The position numbers and the translations under genes are program-made. DNA of 64,000 nucleotides from positions 1-64,000 of the forward strand of contig JAQVPJ010000003.1 of the NCBI GenBank assembly GCA_028702135.1, in the 5' to 3' direction. This stretch comes from Eubacteriales bacterium. GTDB lineage: Bacteria; Bacillota; Clostridia; Oscillospirales; CAG-382. Of the stretch, positions 33,938 through 43,831 are shown piece after piece (position 1 is the first letter of the stretch; each line of letters begins with the position of its first letter). Under the pieces are notes generated by a model. It saw nothing but the letters and a program-made list of their open reading frames with translations, made no database searches and was not told the origin of the DNA.

Positions 33938-34888
33938 TTAGTCATCAGATTTTCTTAGAGAGAGACCTAAGGATTGAAGTTTCTGTATAACCTCTTCGAG
34001 CGATTTTTTACCAAGGTTTCTGACCTTGATCATATCTTCCTCAGTGCGGTTAATGAGATCCTCAACCGTGTCGATACCCGCCCGCTTCAAGCAGTTGAAG
34101 CTCCTAACAGACATATCGAGCTCCTCGATGGTCATTTCGAGCACCTTTTCCTTTATGGTCTCTTCTCTGTCGACCATAATTTCGGCGTTCTTCGCTTCGG
34201 CAGAAAGCTCTATAAAGAGATTTATATGCTCGCTTAAGATTTTTGCAGCGAGTGAAATTGCCTCTTTTGCGTTGATTGTGCCGTTTGTAGCGACCTCAAG
34301 GGTCAGCTTGTCAAAATCGGTTATATTGGCGACTCTCGTGTTTGAAACGTCATAATTTACTTTATAAACAGGAGTAAAAATCGAATCTGTATATATCACA
34401 CCGATTACAGGGTTTTCTACAGATTGTTTGTTCTTCTCTGAAGAAACATACCCTCTGCCGTGCTCAAAGGTGATTTCCATAAAAAACGGATACCCGTCGT
34501 CAACCGTAGCGATATGATGATCTGGATTGAGAATCTCTATATCCGAATCTACTTGAATGTCGCTTGCAGTAACCTCCCCGCCTCTGACATCGATTATACA
34601 GGTCTTGGGGTTCTGAGTATACAGCTTTGCTACAACACCCTTTACATTCAGGACTATCTCAGGAACATCTTCTTTTACACCCGGAACAGTTGATATTTCG
34701 TGCAAAACGCCATCAATCTTAATGCTTGTTGCGGCAACACCCGGAAGTGAGCTTAAAAGCACCCTCCTTAAAGAATTGCCAAGCGTTATTCCGTAACCAC
34801 GCTCAAGGGGTTCAATTACAAAAGTTCCGTGATTTCCGTCTTCACTGAGTTCGGCGGTGATGATATTCGGTCTTTCGATTTCGATCAT
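33938..34888 (-). CDS. rpoA: RNA polymerase alpha subunit
   Basis: It nucleates RNA polymerase assembly and contacts UP elements and activators. The 316 residues contain the N-terminal domain ([28 protein letters not shown]) and the C-terminal domain ([23 protein letters not shown]...[17 protein letters not shown]). Length and order are normal. It lies between rpsD and rplQ, as in most Firmicutes. Confidence 0.97.
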   Translation of the reverse strand: MIEIERPNIITAELSEDGNHGTFVIEPLERGYGITLGNSLRRVLLSSLPGVAATSIKIDGVLHEISTVPGVKEDVPEIVLNVKGVVAKLYTQNPKTCIIDVRGGEVTASDIQVDSDIEILNPDHHIATVDDGYPFFMEITFEHGRGYVSSEKNKQSVENPVIGVIYTDSIFTPVYKVNYDVSNTRVANITDFDKLTLEVATNGTINAKEAISLAAKILSEHINLFIELSAEAKNAEIMVDREETIKEKVLEMTIEELDMSVRSFNCLKRAGIDTVEDLINRTEEDMIKVRNLGKKSLEEVIQKLQSLGLSLRKSDD

Positions 34889-34934
34889 TAATGTAACCTC
34901 CTTCTTGGTTGGTCGGCTCTGTTAAAAGAGCTTA

Positions 34935-35567
34935 TTATTTCGAGTACAACTCGACGATTAAATGCTCCTCGAATTGGAAATCGACATCCGCTCTTGTTGG
35001 TAGAGCCGTTATCGTTGCAACGATATTCTCCTTGTCGATACTCATCCAAGCAGGTACTGTCCTTGCGGTGATATTCTCGATAAGCATTTTAATTTTCTCA
35101 GATTTACGGCTTTTTTCCTTGAGTGAGATTACATCGTCTTTCTTAACAAGGAATGACGGTATATTTACCTTCCTGCCGTTTACCCTGAAATGACCGTGAA
35201 TGACGAGCTGACGAGCTTCCTTTCGGCTCTCTGCCATGCCCATACGGTAAACTACGTTGTCAAGACGCCTTTCTATCATTATCAGAAGGTTTTCGCCTGT
35301 TTGACCTTCTTGTTTTTCCGCTTTGACAAAATAGTTCTTAAACTGTTTTTCCAGAATGCCATAATACCTCTTGGCCTTTTGCTTTTCGCGGAGCTGCAAT
35401 CCGTACTCTTTTACTCTTCTTCTTGCGTTGCCCGCACCGTGCTGTCCGGGAGCTTTACCTCTGCGGGAAACCGAGCACTTATCGGAAAAGCATCTCTCGC
35501 CCTTTAAAAAGAGCTTGCAACCTTCTCTGCGGCACTGTCTGCATGATGCATCTATATATCTTGCCAT
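34935..35567 (-). CDS. rpsD: 30S ribosomal protein S4
   Basis: This primary 16S rRNA-binding protein initiates small-subunit assembly. It is 210 residues. The N-terminus [20 protein letters not shown] carries a C-x2-C...C zinc-type pattern, followed by [13 protein letters not shown]. The S4 RNA-binding region is [35 protein letters not shown]. It lies in the alpha operon after rpsK. Confidence 0.96.
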   Translation of the reverse strand: MARYIDASCRQCRREGCKLFLKGERCFSDKCSVSRRGKAPGQHGAGNARRRVKEYGLQLREKQKAKRYYGILEKQFKNYFVKAEKQEGQTGENLLIMIERRLDNVVYRMGMAESRKEARQLVIHGHFRVNGRKVNIPSFLVKKDDVISLKEKSRKSEKIKMLIENITARTVPAWMSIDKENIVATITALPTRADVDFQFEEHLIVELYSK

Positions 35568-35591
35568 TTAATAACCTCCATTCATAATAAA

Positions 35592-35990
35592 CTATACGCG
35601 TCTTCTCTTAGGCGGTCTGCAACCGTTGTGAGGAATCGGGGTGACATCCTTAATCAGACTTATTTCCAGACCGGCTACTTGCAAAGCTCTTATCGCTGCC
35701 TCTCTGCCCTGACCGGGTCCCTTAACATATACATCAACCGTCTTGAGACCATGCTCCATAGCTGCTTTTGCTGCGGTTTCCGCCGCCATCTGCGCAGCAT
35801 ATGGGGTGGATTTACGTGAACCTCTGTATCCGAGTTCGCCTGCCGAAGCCCATGAGAGCGCGTTTCCGTTTATGTCGGTAATGGTTACGATCGTGTTGTT
35901 AAAGCTCGAACGAATGTGCGCCGCACCGCGCTCTATATTCTTGCGTTCGCGCTTTCTTTTAGTAATAGTTTTTTTCTGTGCCGTTGCCAT
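35592..35990 (-). CDS. rpsK: 30S ribosomal protein S11
   Basis: This platform protein contacts the Shine-Dalgarno helix region. The 132 residues show [28 protein letters not shown] and [15 protein letters not shown]. The ending [18 protein letters not shown] is fully conserved in the family. Spacing to rpsM (19 bases) and rpsD (24 bases) is tight. Confidence 0.97.
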   Translation of the reverse strand: MATAQKKTITKRKRERKNIERGAAHIRSSFNNTIVTITDINGNALSWASAGELGYRGSRKSTPYAAQMAAETAAKAAMEHGLKTVDVYVKGPGQGREAAIRALQVAGLEISLIKDVTPIPHNGCRPPKRRRV

Positions 35991-36009
35991 CTATTGTTTT
36001 TTCCCTCCC

Positions 36010-36378
36010 TTACTTCTTCTTATTTGCAATAGTCTTTACTGGACCTTTTCTTGTTCTTGCGTTTGTTTTTGTCCTCTGTCCTCTGACCGGAAGACCTTTT
36101 CTGTGTCTTACACCGCGGTAGCAATCGATTTCGACCATGTTTTTTATGTTGAGCGCAACATCGCGTCTCAGGTCGCCTTCAACCATATAGTTGTTCTCAA
36201 TAGCCTCACGCAGTTTTGCTACATCGTCCTCAGTCAAATCCTTTACGCGTGTGTCGGGATTTATACCTGTCTTTTTCAATATTTCGTTAGAGCGGCTTCT
36301 GCCTATACCATAAATATAGCAGAGTCCGATCTCAATACGCTTTGCGTTCGGAATATCTACACCGGAAATACGAGCCAT
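36010..36378 (-). CDS. rpsM: 30S ribosomal protein S13
   Basis: This head protein forms bridges to the 50S subunit and contacts the P-site tRNA through its basic tail. The 122 residues start [26 protein letters not shown]. They include [27 protein letters not shown] and end in a Lys-rich tail (TIANKKK). Normal length. Confidence 0.97.
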   Translation of the reverse strand: MARISGVDIPNAKRIEIGLCYIYGIGRSRSNEILKKTGINPDTRVKDLTEDDVAKLREAIENNYMVEGDLRRDVALNIKNMVEIDCYRGVRHRKGLPVRGQRTKTNARTRKGPVKTIANKKK

Positions 36379-36393
36379 TATTACACCTCTTTC

Positions 36394-36507
36394 CTATCCT
36401 TGCTTCTGCTTATGCTTTGGGTTTTCGCAAATGACCATTACTTTGCCCTTGCGCTTGATAATCTTACACTTCTCGCATATTTTTTTAACGGAAGGTTTTA
36501 CTTTCAT
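36394..36507 (-). CDS. rpmJ: 50S ribosomal protein L36
   Basis: The 37-residue protein starts [20 protein letters not shown] and ends NPKHKQKQG, with a TAG stop. The zinc-binding C-x2-C and C/H residues (CEKC, ICENPKH) are all present, making this the C+ form. It sits between infA and rpsM, its standard place. Found by translating the gap between those genes. Confidence 0.95.
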   Translation of the reverse strand: MKVKPSVKKICEKCKIIKRKGKVMVICENPKHKQKQG

Positions 36508-36556
36508 TATTATACCTCCAATAACGATATAATTTCAGGTACAACTAATACATACC

Positions 36557-36775
36557 CTATTTGGAACGGAATGTTATCCTGCCCTGGTTCAAATCGTATA
36601 CCGATACTTCTACCGTGACCTTGTCGCCGGGTAGTATTCTGATATAATGCATACGCATTTTCCCCGAAATATGAGCGGTAACAATATGACCGTTTGATAA
36701 ACGGACCTTAAAAACGGTGTTGGGTAACACCTCGGTAACTACACCTTCAAATTCTATAACATCGTCTTTAGCCAG
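36557..36775 (-). CDS. infA: Translation initiation factor IF-1 (CTG start)
   Basis: IF-1 binds the ribosomal A site during initiation. The 72 residues ([52 protein letters not shown]) are the exact family length. No ATG, GTG or TTG lies at the N-terminus. The codon in the Met position is CTG at 36775, with GGAGG seven bases upstream, so initiation is probably at CTG. It ends in TAG and lies between the KOW protein and rpmJ. Confidence 0.92.
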   Translation of the reverse strand: MAKDDVIEFEGVVTEVLPNTVFKVRLSNGHIVTAHISGKMRMHYIRILPGDKVTVEVSVYDLNQGRITFRSK

Positions 36776-36795
36776 AACTATTCCTCCTTAAAACA

Positions 36796-37071
36796 TTAAA
36801 CCGTGTTGCCGAGCGCGTTCTCAAGCTCGTTAATGCGTTCCCTGATCAGCTTGTTTGTAAGCTTATCAGGCTCGAGTCTTGAAAGTGATTCTTCCACGCC
36901 GGTAATTATTCTTATATGCTTTAATTTCTTTTTCTTGGGGGTTTCGGTTTTGCGGGATCTTCCGTCTGCGATAAAAACATGGTTTTCATCAAAGACTTCG
37001 ACCACCGCCGCCAATCTGCCTTTATCCCGCCCCGCAACAGAAATTATCATAAGACCTAAATAATTATCCAT
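36796..37071 (-). CDS. KOW-domain RNA-binding protein (L14e-like)
   Basis: The 91-residue protein begins YLGLMIISVAGRDKGRLAAVVEVFDENHVF, a KOW motif as in archaeal/eukaryotic L14e. It continues with a basic RSRKTETPKKKKLKHIRI segment. Proteins of this kind lie between map and infA in many Clostridia and Bacilli and are thought to associate with the ribosome. The exact role is not established. Confidence 0.88.
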   Translation of the reverse strand: MDNYLGLMIISVAGRDKGRLAAVVEVFDENHVFIADGRSRKTETPKKKKLKHIRIITGVEESLSRLEPDKLTNKLIRERINELENALGNTV

Positions 37072-37093
37072 TCACCATTCAATCCATTCCCTT

Positions 37094-37843
37094 TCAGGTT
37101 GGGTCGGTCAGTATCAGGACACCATTTTCGGTGATGGCAACAGTATTCTCATAATGTGCAGAGAGCTTGCCGTCACCGGTAACAACAGTCCATTTGTTTT
37201 CTAACACCCTGACCTGCCAGGTACCGACATTTATCATAGGCTCAATCGCCAAAGTCATACCTGTTTGTAATCTCGGTCCTCTGCCCGCAGGTCCGTAGTT
37301 TGGAACATCCGGTCCCTCGTGAAGATCTCTCCCCACACCGTGCCCGATAAAATCACGAACAACGTCAAAACCGTTATCGGAGGCATGCCTGTATATAGCG
37401 TTGGAAATATCTCCCACTCTGCCGCCGGGTCTGATTGCTGCAATACCCTTGTAAAAGCACTGCTCAGTAACCTCAATCAACTTTTTTGCCTTGTCGCTGA
37501 TCTCTCCTACCGCAAAGGTTGCGGCACAATCGCCGTGGTATCCCTTATAATAGGCACCGACATCCACCTTGACGATATCGCCGTTCCTTAACACGCGGTC
37601 TGACGGAAATCCGTGTATAACCTCATCGTTGACGCTTATACAAGTAGAAGCCGGAAATCCGCAATAACCGAGGAACGATGGCTTTGCACCATGCGAAAGA
37701 ATACATGCTTTCACCTTGGAGTCTACAAATCGGGTCGTCACACCCTCTTTTATATGCTGTCCGGCAACCTCTCGCGCTAATGCCGTTATTTTGCCTGCCT
37801 CGCGCATAATTGCGATTTCGGCATCACTCTTAATAGTAATCAT
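37094..37843 (-). CDS. map: Methionine aminopeptidase, type I
   Basis: It removes N-terminal Met co-translationally. From ATG 37843 it is 249 residues. Metal ligands appear in DIVKVDVGAYYKGYHGDCAATF (two Asp), FIGHGVGRDLHEGPDVPNYG (His), TLAIEPMINVG (Glu) and the final SAHYENTVAIT (Glu). The start ATGATTAC overlaps the adk stop (ATATGATATG), so translation is coupled. A longer reading inside adk is rejected because family similarity begins at MITIKSD. Confidence 0.95.
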   Translation of the reverse strand: MITIKSDAEIAIMREAGKITALAREVAGQHIKEGVTTRFVDSKVKACILSHGAKPSFLGYCGFPASTCISVNDEVIHGFPSDRVLRNGDIVKVDVGAYYKGYHGDCAATFAVGEISDKAKKLIEVTEQCFYKGIAAIRPGGRVGDISNAIYRHASDNGFDVVRDFIGHGVGRDLHEGPDVPNYGPAGRGPRLQTGMTLAIEPMINVGTWQVRVLENKWTVVTGDGKLSAHYENTVAITENGVLILTDPT

Positions 37844-37844
37844 A

Positions 37845-38477
37845 TCATATGCCCAGAGCTGCCCATACCAGAGCGGTTGTATCCTCAATCTTATCCTGAC
37901 CGATTATAGTCCTTAAAATGCCCTTTTCGGTATAATAGTCCTTTAACGGTTCGGTTTCCCTATGATAGGTGTCGAGTCTGTTTTTTACAACCCCGGGAGC
38001 GTCGTCCGCTCTCATTGAAAGCTCGGTTCCGCATTTGTCGCAGGTCTTGTTGTCGCTGCTCGGATTAAAAACGGTATGGTATGTCGCACCGCAGGCAGCA
38101 CAGGTTCTTCTGCTGCTCATACGCTTGATAATTGTCTCTTCCGAAACCTCAAGGGACAGTACCGCATCTATTTTTATCCCGAGTGAGTAAAGCGCTTCTG
38201 CTTGCGGGATTGTTCTCGGGTAACCATCGAGAATAAAGCCCTTTTTACAATCGGGTTCGGCAAGTCTGTCCTTAATAATCCCGATTACGATATCATCGGA
38301 AACCAACGCACCCGAATCGATCGCACTTCTTGCCGCCAAACCCCTTTTAGTGCCGTTCTTAATTGCAGCTCTTATTATCACACCGGTAGAGATTGTCGGG
38401 ATATTCATTTTCCCGCTTATTATCTCAGCCTGAGTGCCTTTGCCGGCACCGGGGGGACCGAATAAAATAATATTCAT
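37845..38477 (-). CDS. adk: Adenylate kinase
   Basis: It interconverts ATP + AMP and 2 ADP. The 210 residues have the P-loop MNIILFGPPGAGKGTQAE and GFILDGYPRTIPQAEAL. The lid carries two Cys pairs (CAACGATYH...CDKCGTE), the zinc-stabilised lid typical of Gram-positive long-form enzymes. DAPGVVKNRLDTYHRETEPL follows. It lies between secY and map. Confidence 0.96.
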   Translation of the reverse strand: MNIILFGPPGAGKGTQAEIISGKMNIPTISTGVIIRAAIKNGTKRGLAARSAIDSGALVSDDIVIGIIKDRLAEPDCKKGFILDGYPRTIPQAEALYSLGIKIDAVLSLEVSEETIIKRMSSRRTCAACGATYHTVFNPSSDNKTCDKCGTELSMRADDAPGVVKNRLDTYHRETEPLKDYYTEKGILRTIIGQDKIEDTTALVWAALGI

Positions 38478-38515
38478 ATAATCACCATCCCTTAATGAGC
38501 TTTTATCGGGTTTTA

Positions 38516-39793
38516 TTATAAAAAGCCCTTATAATGGCGCATTGTTATCTCGCTTTCAAGGTCTCTTGTCGTATCCAAAGCGACTCCGACTATAATAATA
38601 ATCGTTGTACCGCCGAAAATCAGCGTTCTGAAGCTGCCATAATTGGTCCAGGACATCAGAATCGGGAATATTGCCATAAAAGAAAGGAAGAACGCTCCGA
38701 TTAGGGTTATTCTGTTAAGCACCTTCTGGATATAATCAGCCGTGGGTTTTCCCGGTCTGTATCCGAGTATCGTGCCCCCGTTCTTCTTAAGGTTGTTGGC
38801 AACCTCGACAGGATTAAAGGAGATGCTGATATAGAAATAAGCGAATGCGATTATCAGCAGGAAGTTTACCAAAACATAAATCCAGCCCCACTTCGGAGAG
38901 CTTGGCGAAAAATATGTCTTTACCGCATTCTCCCAGCTTGGAAATATAAGTGAAAGCGTATTGGGAAGGCTTGTAAATGCGTTAGCAAATATAATAGGCA
39001 TAACTCCGCTCATTAAAACCTTGATGGGCAGGTTCGTGTTCATACCGCCGTACATCTTTCTGCCGACCTGTCGCTTTGCATACTGCACTGGCAATCTTCT
39101 CTCGGATTTTGAGAAAAATACGACCAGAGCCGTTATTCCAACCATCATGAGAAGAGATGCGACAACAGCGACCGGTTCCTTTGAAATAAACTCGAATATT
39201 GCTACCATATTAAACGCCAGTCCTGCGACGATGTTTGCAAAAAGAATGATGGAAATGCCGTTTCCGATGCCTTTTTCGTCGATCTTTTCGCCTATCCACA
39301 TAACCAAGCAGGATCCTGCCGTATACGAAGCTATAATAACTATTAAGGTGAACCAGTTGTCCTCGAAGAGTGCGTTCTTGCTCTTAACCGTCGCATAATA
39401 TCCGTATGCAGTGACCAACGAAAGAATAACTGTTACCCAGCGTGTAATCTTTTGGATTTTCGCCTGACCCTCAGGACCGCTTTTCTGTAATTTTTCAAAG
39501 TATGGAATCGCAATCGTCAAGAGCTGCATAACGATAGAAGAAGTGATATATGGGTTTATACCCAATGCAAATAATGTTGCACTAGCAAACGCATTACCGG
39601 ATAATAAGTTAAAATATCCGAGAAGAGAGCCTGTTACCGATTCCTCTTTAAACCAAGCTTTTATAGCTTCGCTATCAATAAAGGGAACAGGTATGGCACA
39701 GCCTATTCTGAAAAGTATGATGATAAAAAGAGTAAACTTCATTTTCTTTCTTAAATCATCGATACTCCAAGCGTTCTTGTATGTTTGCCACAT
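38516..39793 (-). CDS. secY: Protein translocase subunit SecY
   Basis: This is the ten-helix pore of the Sec translocon. The 425 residues begin NAWSIDDLRKKMKFTLFIIILFRIG, with the plug region GSLLGYFNLLSGNAFASATLFALG. The cytoplasmic loops contain RRLPVQYAKRQVGRKMYGG, and the conserved FNPVEVANNLKKNGGTILGYRPGKPTADYI lies before helix 9. The start abuts the rplO stop. Normal length. Confidence 0.97.
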   Translation of the reverse strand: MWQTYKNAWSIDDLRKKMKFTLFIIILFRIGCAIPVPFIDSEAIKAWFKEESVTGSLLGYFNLLSGNAFASATLFALGINPYITSSIVMQLLTIAIPYFEKLQKSGPEGQAKIQKITRWVTVILSLVTAYGYYATVKSKNALFEDNWFTLIVIIASYTAGSCLVMWIGEKIDEKGIGNGISIILFANIVAGLAFNMVAIFEFISKEPVAVVASLLMMVGITALVVFFSKSERRLPVQYAKRQVGRKMYGGMNTNLPIKVLMSGVMPIIFANAFTSLPNTLSLIFPSWENAVKTYFSPSSPKWGWIYVLVNFLLIIAFAYFYISISFNPVEVANNLKKNGGTILGYRPGKPTADYIQKVLNRITLIGAFFLSFMAIFPILMSWTNYGSFRTLIFGGTTIIIIVGVALDTTRDLESEITMRHYKGFL

Positions 39794-40234
39794 TTATACC
39801 ACCTCAGCCTTTCCGCCTGCGGCCTCAATCTTTTCTTTTGCTGTTGCTGAAAAAATAGCAGCTTTGACGGTCAGTGCTTTGGTAATTTCTCCGTTTCCGA
39901 GAACCTTAAGTCCGTCGAAGACGTTCTTTATTATGCCATTCTCGAGCAGCGTCTGCAAATCAATAACAGAGCCCGCATCAAAGGTATCGAGCATAGATAT
40001 ATTTATAATCGAATATTTCTTTGCAAAATGGTTTTTAAAACCTCTCTTGGGAAGTTTCCTGTATAACGGAAGCTGTCCACCCTCAAAGCCCGGTCTGACA
40101 CCGCCGCCCGAACGCGCTTTTTGTCCCTTGTGTCCGCGACCGCTCGTTTTGCCGTTGCCGCTTCCTATGCCTCTGCCCTTACGAAAATTGCTTTTAGTAG
40201 AGCCCGATGCCGGAGAAAGCTCGTGAAGCTTCAT
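39794..40234 (-). CDS. rplO: 50S ribosomal protein L15
   Basis: The 146-residue late-assembly protein has a Gly/Arg-rich N-terminal extension ([28 protein letters not shown]) that threads into 23S rRNA. The globular part ends [20 protein letters not shown]. It is followed directly by secY and lies in the spc operon. Confidence 0.97.
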   Translation of the reverse strand: MKLHELSPASGSTKSNFRKGRGIGSGNGKTSGRGHKGQKARSGGGVRPGFEGGQLPLYRKLPKRGFKNHFAKKYSIINISMLDTFDAGSVIDLQTLLENGIIKNVFDGLKVLGNGEITKALTVKAAIFSATAKEKIEAAGGKAEVV

Positions 40235-40272
40235 AAATTTTTCCTCCTGTTCAAAAATTCGTTCTCAGATTA

Positions 40273-40452
40273 TTATGCTTCTTCAACGCTGATAAGATGA
40301 GAAATAACATTGATTTTTCCTTCGGTAGGTGCGTCTTTATCAACAACCTTGAAGTCACCTATTTTTCTCAATCCGAGTGATTCCGCAGTAAGGATCTGAC
40401 TCTTTTTGCATCCTATTAGACTTTTAATAAGAGTAAGCTTTACTTTTGCCAT
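40273..40452 (-). CDS. rpmD: 50S ribosomal protein L30
   Basis: The 59-residue protein starts MAKVKLTLIKSLIGCKKSQI and continues with AESLGLRKIGDFKVVDKDAP. This is the normal bacterial L30 length with the conserved TLxxSxIG and LGLRK motifs. GGAGGAGGC lies upstream of the ATG. It is in its standard place between rpsE and rplO. Found by translating that gap. Confidence 0.95.
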   Translation of the reverse strand: MAKVKLTLIKSLIGCKKSQILTAESLGLRKIGDFKVVDKDAPTEGKINVISHLISVEEA

Positions 40453-40467
40453 GACTGCCGCCTCCTC

Positions 40468-40980
40468 CTAATTATTAACAGTAGCGCCTGTAACGGCCTC
40501 TACAGCTATTCCGCGTATCTGCGCAACCTGCTCTGCAGTGCGAAGCTCCTTCAGAGCTTCGAATGTAGCTTTTACTACGTTTGTCGGATTGCTTGAGCGC
40601 AGTGATTTCGCATGAATATCGCGCACGCCTGCCATTTCAAGCACGGCACGCATTTTTCCGCCCGCTATGATACCTGTACCGGGAGCTGCCGGCTTAAGAA
40701 GAACTCTTCCGGCGCCGAATTTACCGATGATTTCGTGAGGAATTGTCGTCCCCTTAAGAGAAACCTCAATGACATTTTTCTTAGCCGCTTCAATTGCTTT
40801 TCTGATTGCGTCCGGAACCTCAGCAGCTTTACCGAGTCCGTAACCGACATGACCGGCACCGTCGCCCACCACTACCAGTGCGGAAAACCTTGAGATACGT
40901 CCGCCCTTAACGGTCTTGGATACGCGTTTCGTGTCTATAAGATTTTCTTTTAAGTCTAAAGTTGAGTAATCAATCTTCAT
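40468..40980 (-). CDS. rpsE: 30S ribosomal protein S5
   Basis: This protein of the mRNA entry channel affects decoding fidelity. The 170 residues show [20 protein letters not shown], then [21 protein letters not shown] with the fidelity-related loop. The later [21 protein letters not shown] and [16 protein letters not shown] are also conserved. Normal length. Confidence 0.97.
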   Translation of the reverse strand: MKIDYSTLDLKENLIDTKRVSKTVKGGRISRFSALVVVGDGAGHVGYGLGKAAEVPDAIRKAIEAAKKNVIEVSLKGTTIPHEIIGKFGAGRVLLKPAAPGTGIIAGGKMRAVLEMAGVRDIHAKSLRSSNPTNVVKATFEALKELRTAEQVAQIRGIAVEAVTGATVNN

Positions 40981-40989
40981 GTTTTCCTC

Positions 40990-41349
40990 CTAAAAGTTTA
41001 ATCCGGCTTCGCGAGCACCGTCAGCGAGCTCCTTGACACGTCCGTGATAAAGGTAGCCGCCTCTGTCGAATATTACTGAGGTGATATTCTGTTCTAATGC
41101 TCTCTTTGCGGCAAGCTCTCCGACTTTTTTTGCCAAAACCTTGTTTCCGCCCTCTTTGCCGAATTCCGGTTCTACACTGGAGGCTGATACTAAAGTTTTC
41201 CCGACAGTATCATCGATAATCTGAACATAGATATTATCGTTTGAGCGATAAACGCAAAGACGCGGCCTTTCTGAAGTACCGAATACCTTTGCTCTGACTC
41301 TTTTGTGACGCTTTAAGCGTTTTTTATTTCTGTCAATGCGATTAACCAT
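40990..41349 (-). CDS. rplR: 50S ribosomal protein L18
   Basis: This 5S rRNA-binding protein works with L5 and L25. The 119 residues show the basic N-terminus [40 protein letters not shown], and the end [26 protein letters not shown]. Normal length and position in the spc operon. Confidence 0.97.
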   Translation of the reverse strand: MVNRIDRNKKRLKRHKRVRAKVFGTSERPRLCVYRSNDNIYVQIIDDTVGKTLVSASSVEPEFGKEGGNKVLAKKVGELAAKRALEQNITSVIFDRGGYLYHGRVKELADGAREAGLNF

Positions 41350-41369
41350 AATATTAACTCTCCTTTCTA

Positions 41370-41909
41370 TTACTTACCGGCTTTACCGGTCTTACGCCTT
41401 ATTCTCTCGTTCGCATACTTGACACCCTTGCCGAGGTAAGGCTCAGGAGGTCTCTTGTTTCTTATCTCTGCACTGACCTGTCCGACCTTTTGCTTATCAG
41501 CGCCGCTTATCACTATAATGTTCGGCTGTGGTACCTCAAGCGTAATTCCTTCAGGTTCTTCAAATACTACATTGTGTGAAAAACCGAGGTTCATCACGAG
41601 TTGTTTGCCCTGTTTTGCTGCTTTAAATCCCACACCGCTTATTTCAAGCTGCTTTTTATAGCCTTCGGTCACACCGATAACCATATTTTTCAAAAGCGAT
41701 CTTGTAAGACCGTGAAGCGCTTTGTGCTCCTTATCATCCGTAGGGCGTTTCACGGATACAACGCTGCTTTCCTGTTCGATAACCATATCCTGGTGGAGCT
41801 TTTCGGTCAACGTTCCTTTGGGTCCCTTTACCGTAACAAGGTTTCCCTCGCCGACAGTAACGGTTACGCCCGCCGGAACTGTAATGGGCATTCTGCCAAT
41901 TCTCGACAT
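41370..41909 (-). CDS. rplF: 50S ribosomal protein L6
   Basis: This protein near the factor-binding site holds the sarcin-ricin loop. It is 179 residues. Two homologous domains are visible: [20 protein letters not shown]...[12 protein letters not shown] at the N-terminus and [29 protein letters not shown] near the C-terminus. The [13 protein letters not shown] end is typical. Confidence 0.97.
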   Translation of the reverse strand: MSRIGRMPITVPAGVTVTVGEGNLVTVKGPKGTLTEKLHQDMVIEQESSVVSVKRPTDDKEHKALHGLTRSLLKNMVIGVTEGYKKQLEISGVGFKAAKQGKQLVMNLGFSHNVVFEEPEGITLEVPQPNIIVISGADKQKVGQVSAEIRNKRPPEPYLGKGVKYANERIRRKTGKAGK

Positions 41910-41924
41910 ATTATTCTCCTCCCT

Positions 41925-42323
41925 TTACCATACAAAGGCGAGAACTTCGCCGCCGACATTTTCTTTGCGAGCCTGCTTATCTGTCATTATACCCTTGGAT
42001 GTCGAAACTATTGCGATACCAAGTCCGTTTCTGACCTTGGGAAGATCCTCGCTTGCAGCGAAAATCCTCAGACCGGGCTTTGATACCCTGCGAAGACCCT
42101 GTATGATCCTTGTTTTACCCTCACCGTATTTAAGCGTTATGGTAATAATACCCTGCTTATTGTCTTCCGTAACCGTGAAGTTTTTGATATATCCCTCATC
42201 GAGCAGAATCTGAGCGATTGCCCTCTTCAAATTGGAAGCAGGAATCTCAACCGTCTCATGCTTTGCCGAATTGGCATTGCGGATTCTTGTGAGCATATCC
42301 GCTATTACATCTGTAACTTGCAT
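41925..42323 (-). CDS. rpsH: 30S ribosomal protein S8
   Basis: This primary 16S-binding protein is 132 residues. It starts [30 protein letters not shown]. The conserved end [36 protein letters not shown] contains the S-T-S-K-G-x-M-T-D RNA-contact motif. Normal length. Confidence 0.97.
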   Translation of the reverse strand: MQVTDVIADMLTRIRNANSAKHETVEIPASNLKRAIAQILLDEGYIKNFTVTEDNKQGIITITLKYGEGKTRIIQGLRRVSKPGLRIFAASEDLPKVRNGLGIAIVSTSKGIMTDKQARKENVGGEVLAFVW

Positions 42324-42335
42324 TTCGTATCCTCC

Positions 42336-42521
42336 TTACCAACTTGCTTTTTTTACGCCGGGGATCTGTCCGGCATGGGACAAATTTCTGAAGCAGATAC
42401 GGCAAATGCCGTACTTGCGCAGATAACCGTGAGGTCTGCCGCAAATCTTACACCTGTTATAGGTGCGGGTAGAATACTTCGGCGTTTTCTGCTGTTTTAA
42501 AACCATTGCTTTCTTTGCCAT
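42336..42521 (-). CDS. rpsN: 30S ribosomal protein S14, zinc type
   Basis: The 61-residue C+ (zinc) form has ligands in [25 protein letters not shown] (two C-x2-C pairs) and the end [11 protein letters not shown]. This short form is usual in Gram-positive anaerobes; a longer non-zinc paralogue is not seen here. It lies between rplE and rpsH. Confidence 0.97.
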   Translation of the reverse strand: MAKKAMVLKQQKTPKYSTRTYNRCKICGRPHGYLRKYGICRICFRNLSHAGQIPGVKKASW

Positions 42522-42535
42522 CTGTACTTACCTCC

Positions 42536-43078
42536 TTATACTTTCCGAAACGGTGCGCCCATGAGCGAAAGAAGCTCTCTTGCCTCTTCATCGTTCTGCG
42601 CTGTCGTAACAAAAACAATATCCATGCCTCTTATTTTGTCAACCTTATCGTACTCAACCTCGGGGAATATCAGCTGCTCTTTCAGGCCTACGGAATAGTT
42701 TCCTCTGCCATCGAAGGAGTTGGGATTAATCCCCTTGAAGTCACGAACTCTCGGGAGTGCGATGTTGAAAAACTTATCGACGAACTAATACATCCTCTCA
42801 GAGCGTAAAGTGACCTTGGCGCCTATTTTAACACCCGCACGGAGCTTAAAGTTTGAAACAGACTTTTTTGCCGTTGTAGAAACAGCTTTCTGTCCGGTTA
42901 TTAATGTAAGGTCTGCGATTATGCTGTCGATAACCTTTGCGTTTTCCTTTGCGTCGCCTGCACCTATATTGATAACAACCTTTTCAAGTTTAGGTATCTG
43001 CATCGGGCTCTTGTAGTTGTACTTCTTCATTAGAGCGGGAGCGACATCACTTTTATAGTATTCTTTTAATCTTGACAT
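42536..43078 (-). CDS. rplE: 50S ribosomal protein L5 with an in-frame amber codon
   Basis: L5 binds 5S rRNA and contacts the P-site tRNA. Codons 1-97 ([20 protein letters not shown] through LRSERMY) and 99-180 ([60 protein letters not shown]) form one continuous frame of normal length. Codon 98 is TAG (42785-42787) where the family has Glu (MYEFLDKL). No frameshift exists and there is no suitable restart after the stop. TAG ends rpmJ, infA and cmk here, so it is not globally recoded. A GAG-to-TAG sequencing or assembly error is the simplest explanation; a real nonsense mutation needing suppression is the alternative. Confidence 0.9.
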
Positions 43079-43095
43079 AATTATCCTCCCCCGAC

Positions 43096-43434
43096 TTATA
43101 TTGTCTCGCCGCAGTGAACGCAGGACCTTATTTTTTCGCCGTTCGCGGTAACTTTATTTCTGATTCTTACGCCCTTCTGGCATTTCGGGCAATAAAGCTG
43201 AACTTTAGAAGCATAAATTGCGCTTTCAGCCTCGATTTTTCCTCCGGCCTCGCCCTGTTTTTTGGGTTTGACATGCTTTGTAACTATACATGCCTTTTCA
43301 ACTATTACCTTGCCCTCATCGGGAGAAACCTGTAAAACCTTACCGATTGTCGGTTCTTTTCCGCTCGCATACTTGCCGGAAATAATAATGACAGTATCGC
43401 CGGTTTTTACATGCACTTTGTTTTTCTTGTTCAT
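43096..43434 (-). CDS. rplX: 50S ribosomal protein L24
   Basis: This assembly initiator of the 50S subunit is 112 residues. The KOW motif is [20 protein letters not shown]. The C-terminus carries two Cys pairs ([15 protein letters not shown] and SCVHCGETI) that probably bind zinc, as in other Firmicute L24 proteins. It lies between rplN and rplE. Confidence 0.96.
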   Translation of the reverse strand: MNKKNKVHVKTGDTVIIISGKYASGKEPTIGKVLQVSPDEGKVIVEKACIVTKHVKPKKQGEAGGKIEAESAIYASKVQLYCPKCQKGVRIRNKVTANGEKIRSCVHCGETI

Positions 43435-43449
43435 TATTATCTACCTCCC

Positions 43450-43818
43450 TTAAACAACTTCGGGGGCCAAGGAGAGTATTTTCATATAATCCTTCTCACG
43501 AAGCTCACGGGCAACCGGCCCAAAGATACGGGTTCCTCTGGGATTCTTATCCTCTTTTATTAAAACAGCCGCATTATCGTCAAACCTGATATACGAACCG
43601 TCTGCTCTGCGAGTTCCCTGCACCGTTCTGACGATAACGGCACGAACAACCTCGCCCTTTTTAACAACTCCTCCGGGAGCCGCTTTTTTAACCGAACAGA
43701 CAACTACATCACCGATACCGGCATAACGCCTGCCTGTGCCGCCAAGTACTCGGATGCACATAAGCTCTTTTGCGCCGGTGTTATCGGCAACTTTCATAAA
43801 TGATTGTTGCTGTATCAT
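43450..43818 (-). CDS. rplN: 50S ribosomal protein L14
   Basis: The 122-residue intersubunit-bridge protein shows the fully conserved start [50 protein letters not shown] and [20 protein letters not shown] follow. Normal length and position. Confidence 0.97.
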   Translation of the reverse strand: MIQQQSFMKVADNTGAKELMCIRVLGGTGRRYAGIGDVVVCSVKKAAPGGVVKKGEVVRAVIVRTVQGTRRADGSYIRFDDNAAVLIKEDKNPRGTRIFGPVARELREKDYMKILSLAPEVV

Positions 43819-43831
43819 TGTGTACCTCCTA

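Noticed and set aside
42785-42787. Genome-wide reassignment of TAG
   Set aside because: TAG terminates rpmJ, infA, cmk and the DUF4855 gene at the expected family ends.
42536-43078. Frameshift in rplE
   Set aside because: Both parts are in one frame with the stop codon exactly replacing a Glu codon; a substitution, not an indel, is indicated.
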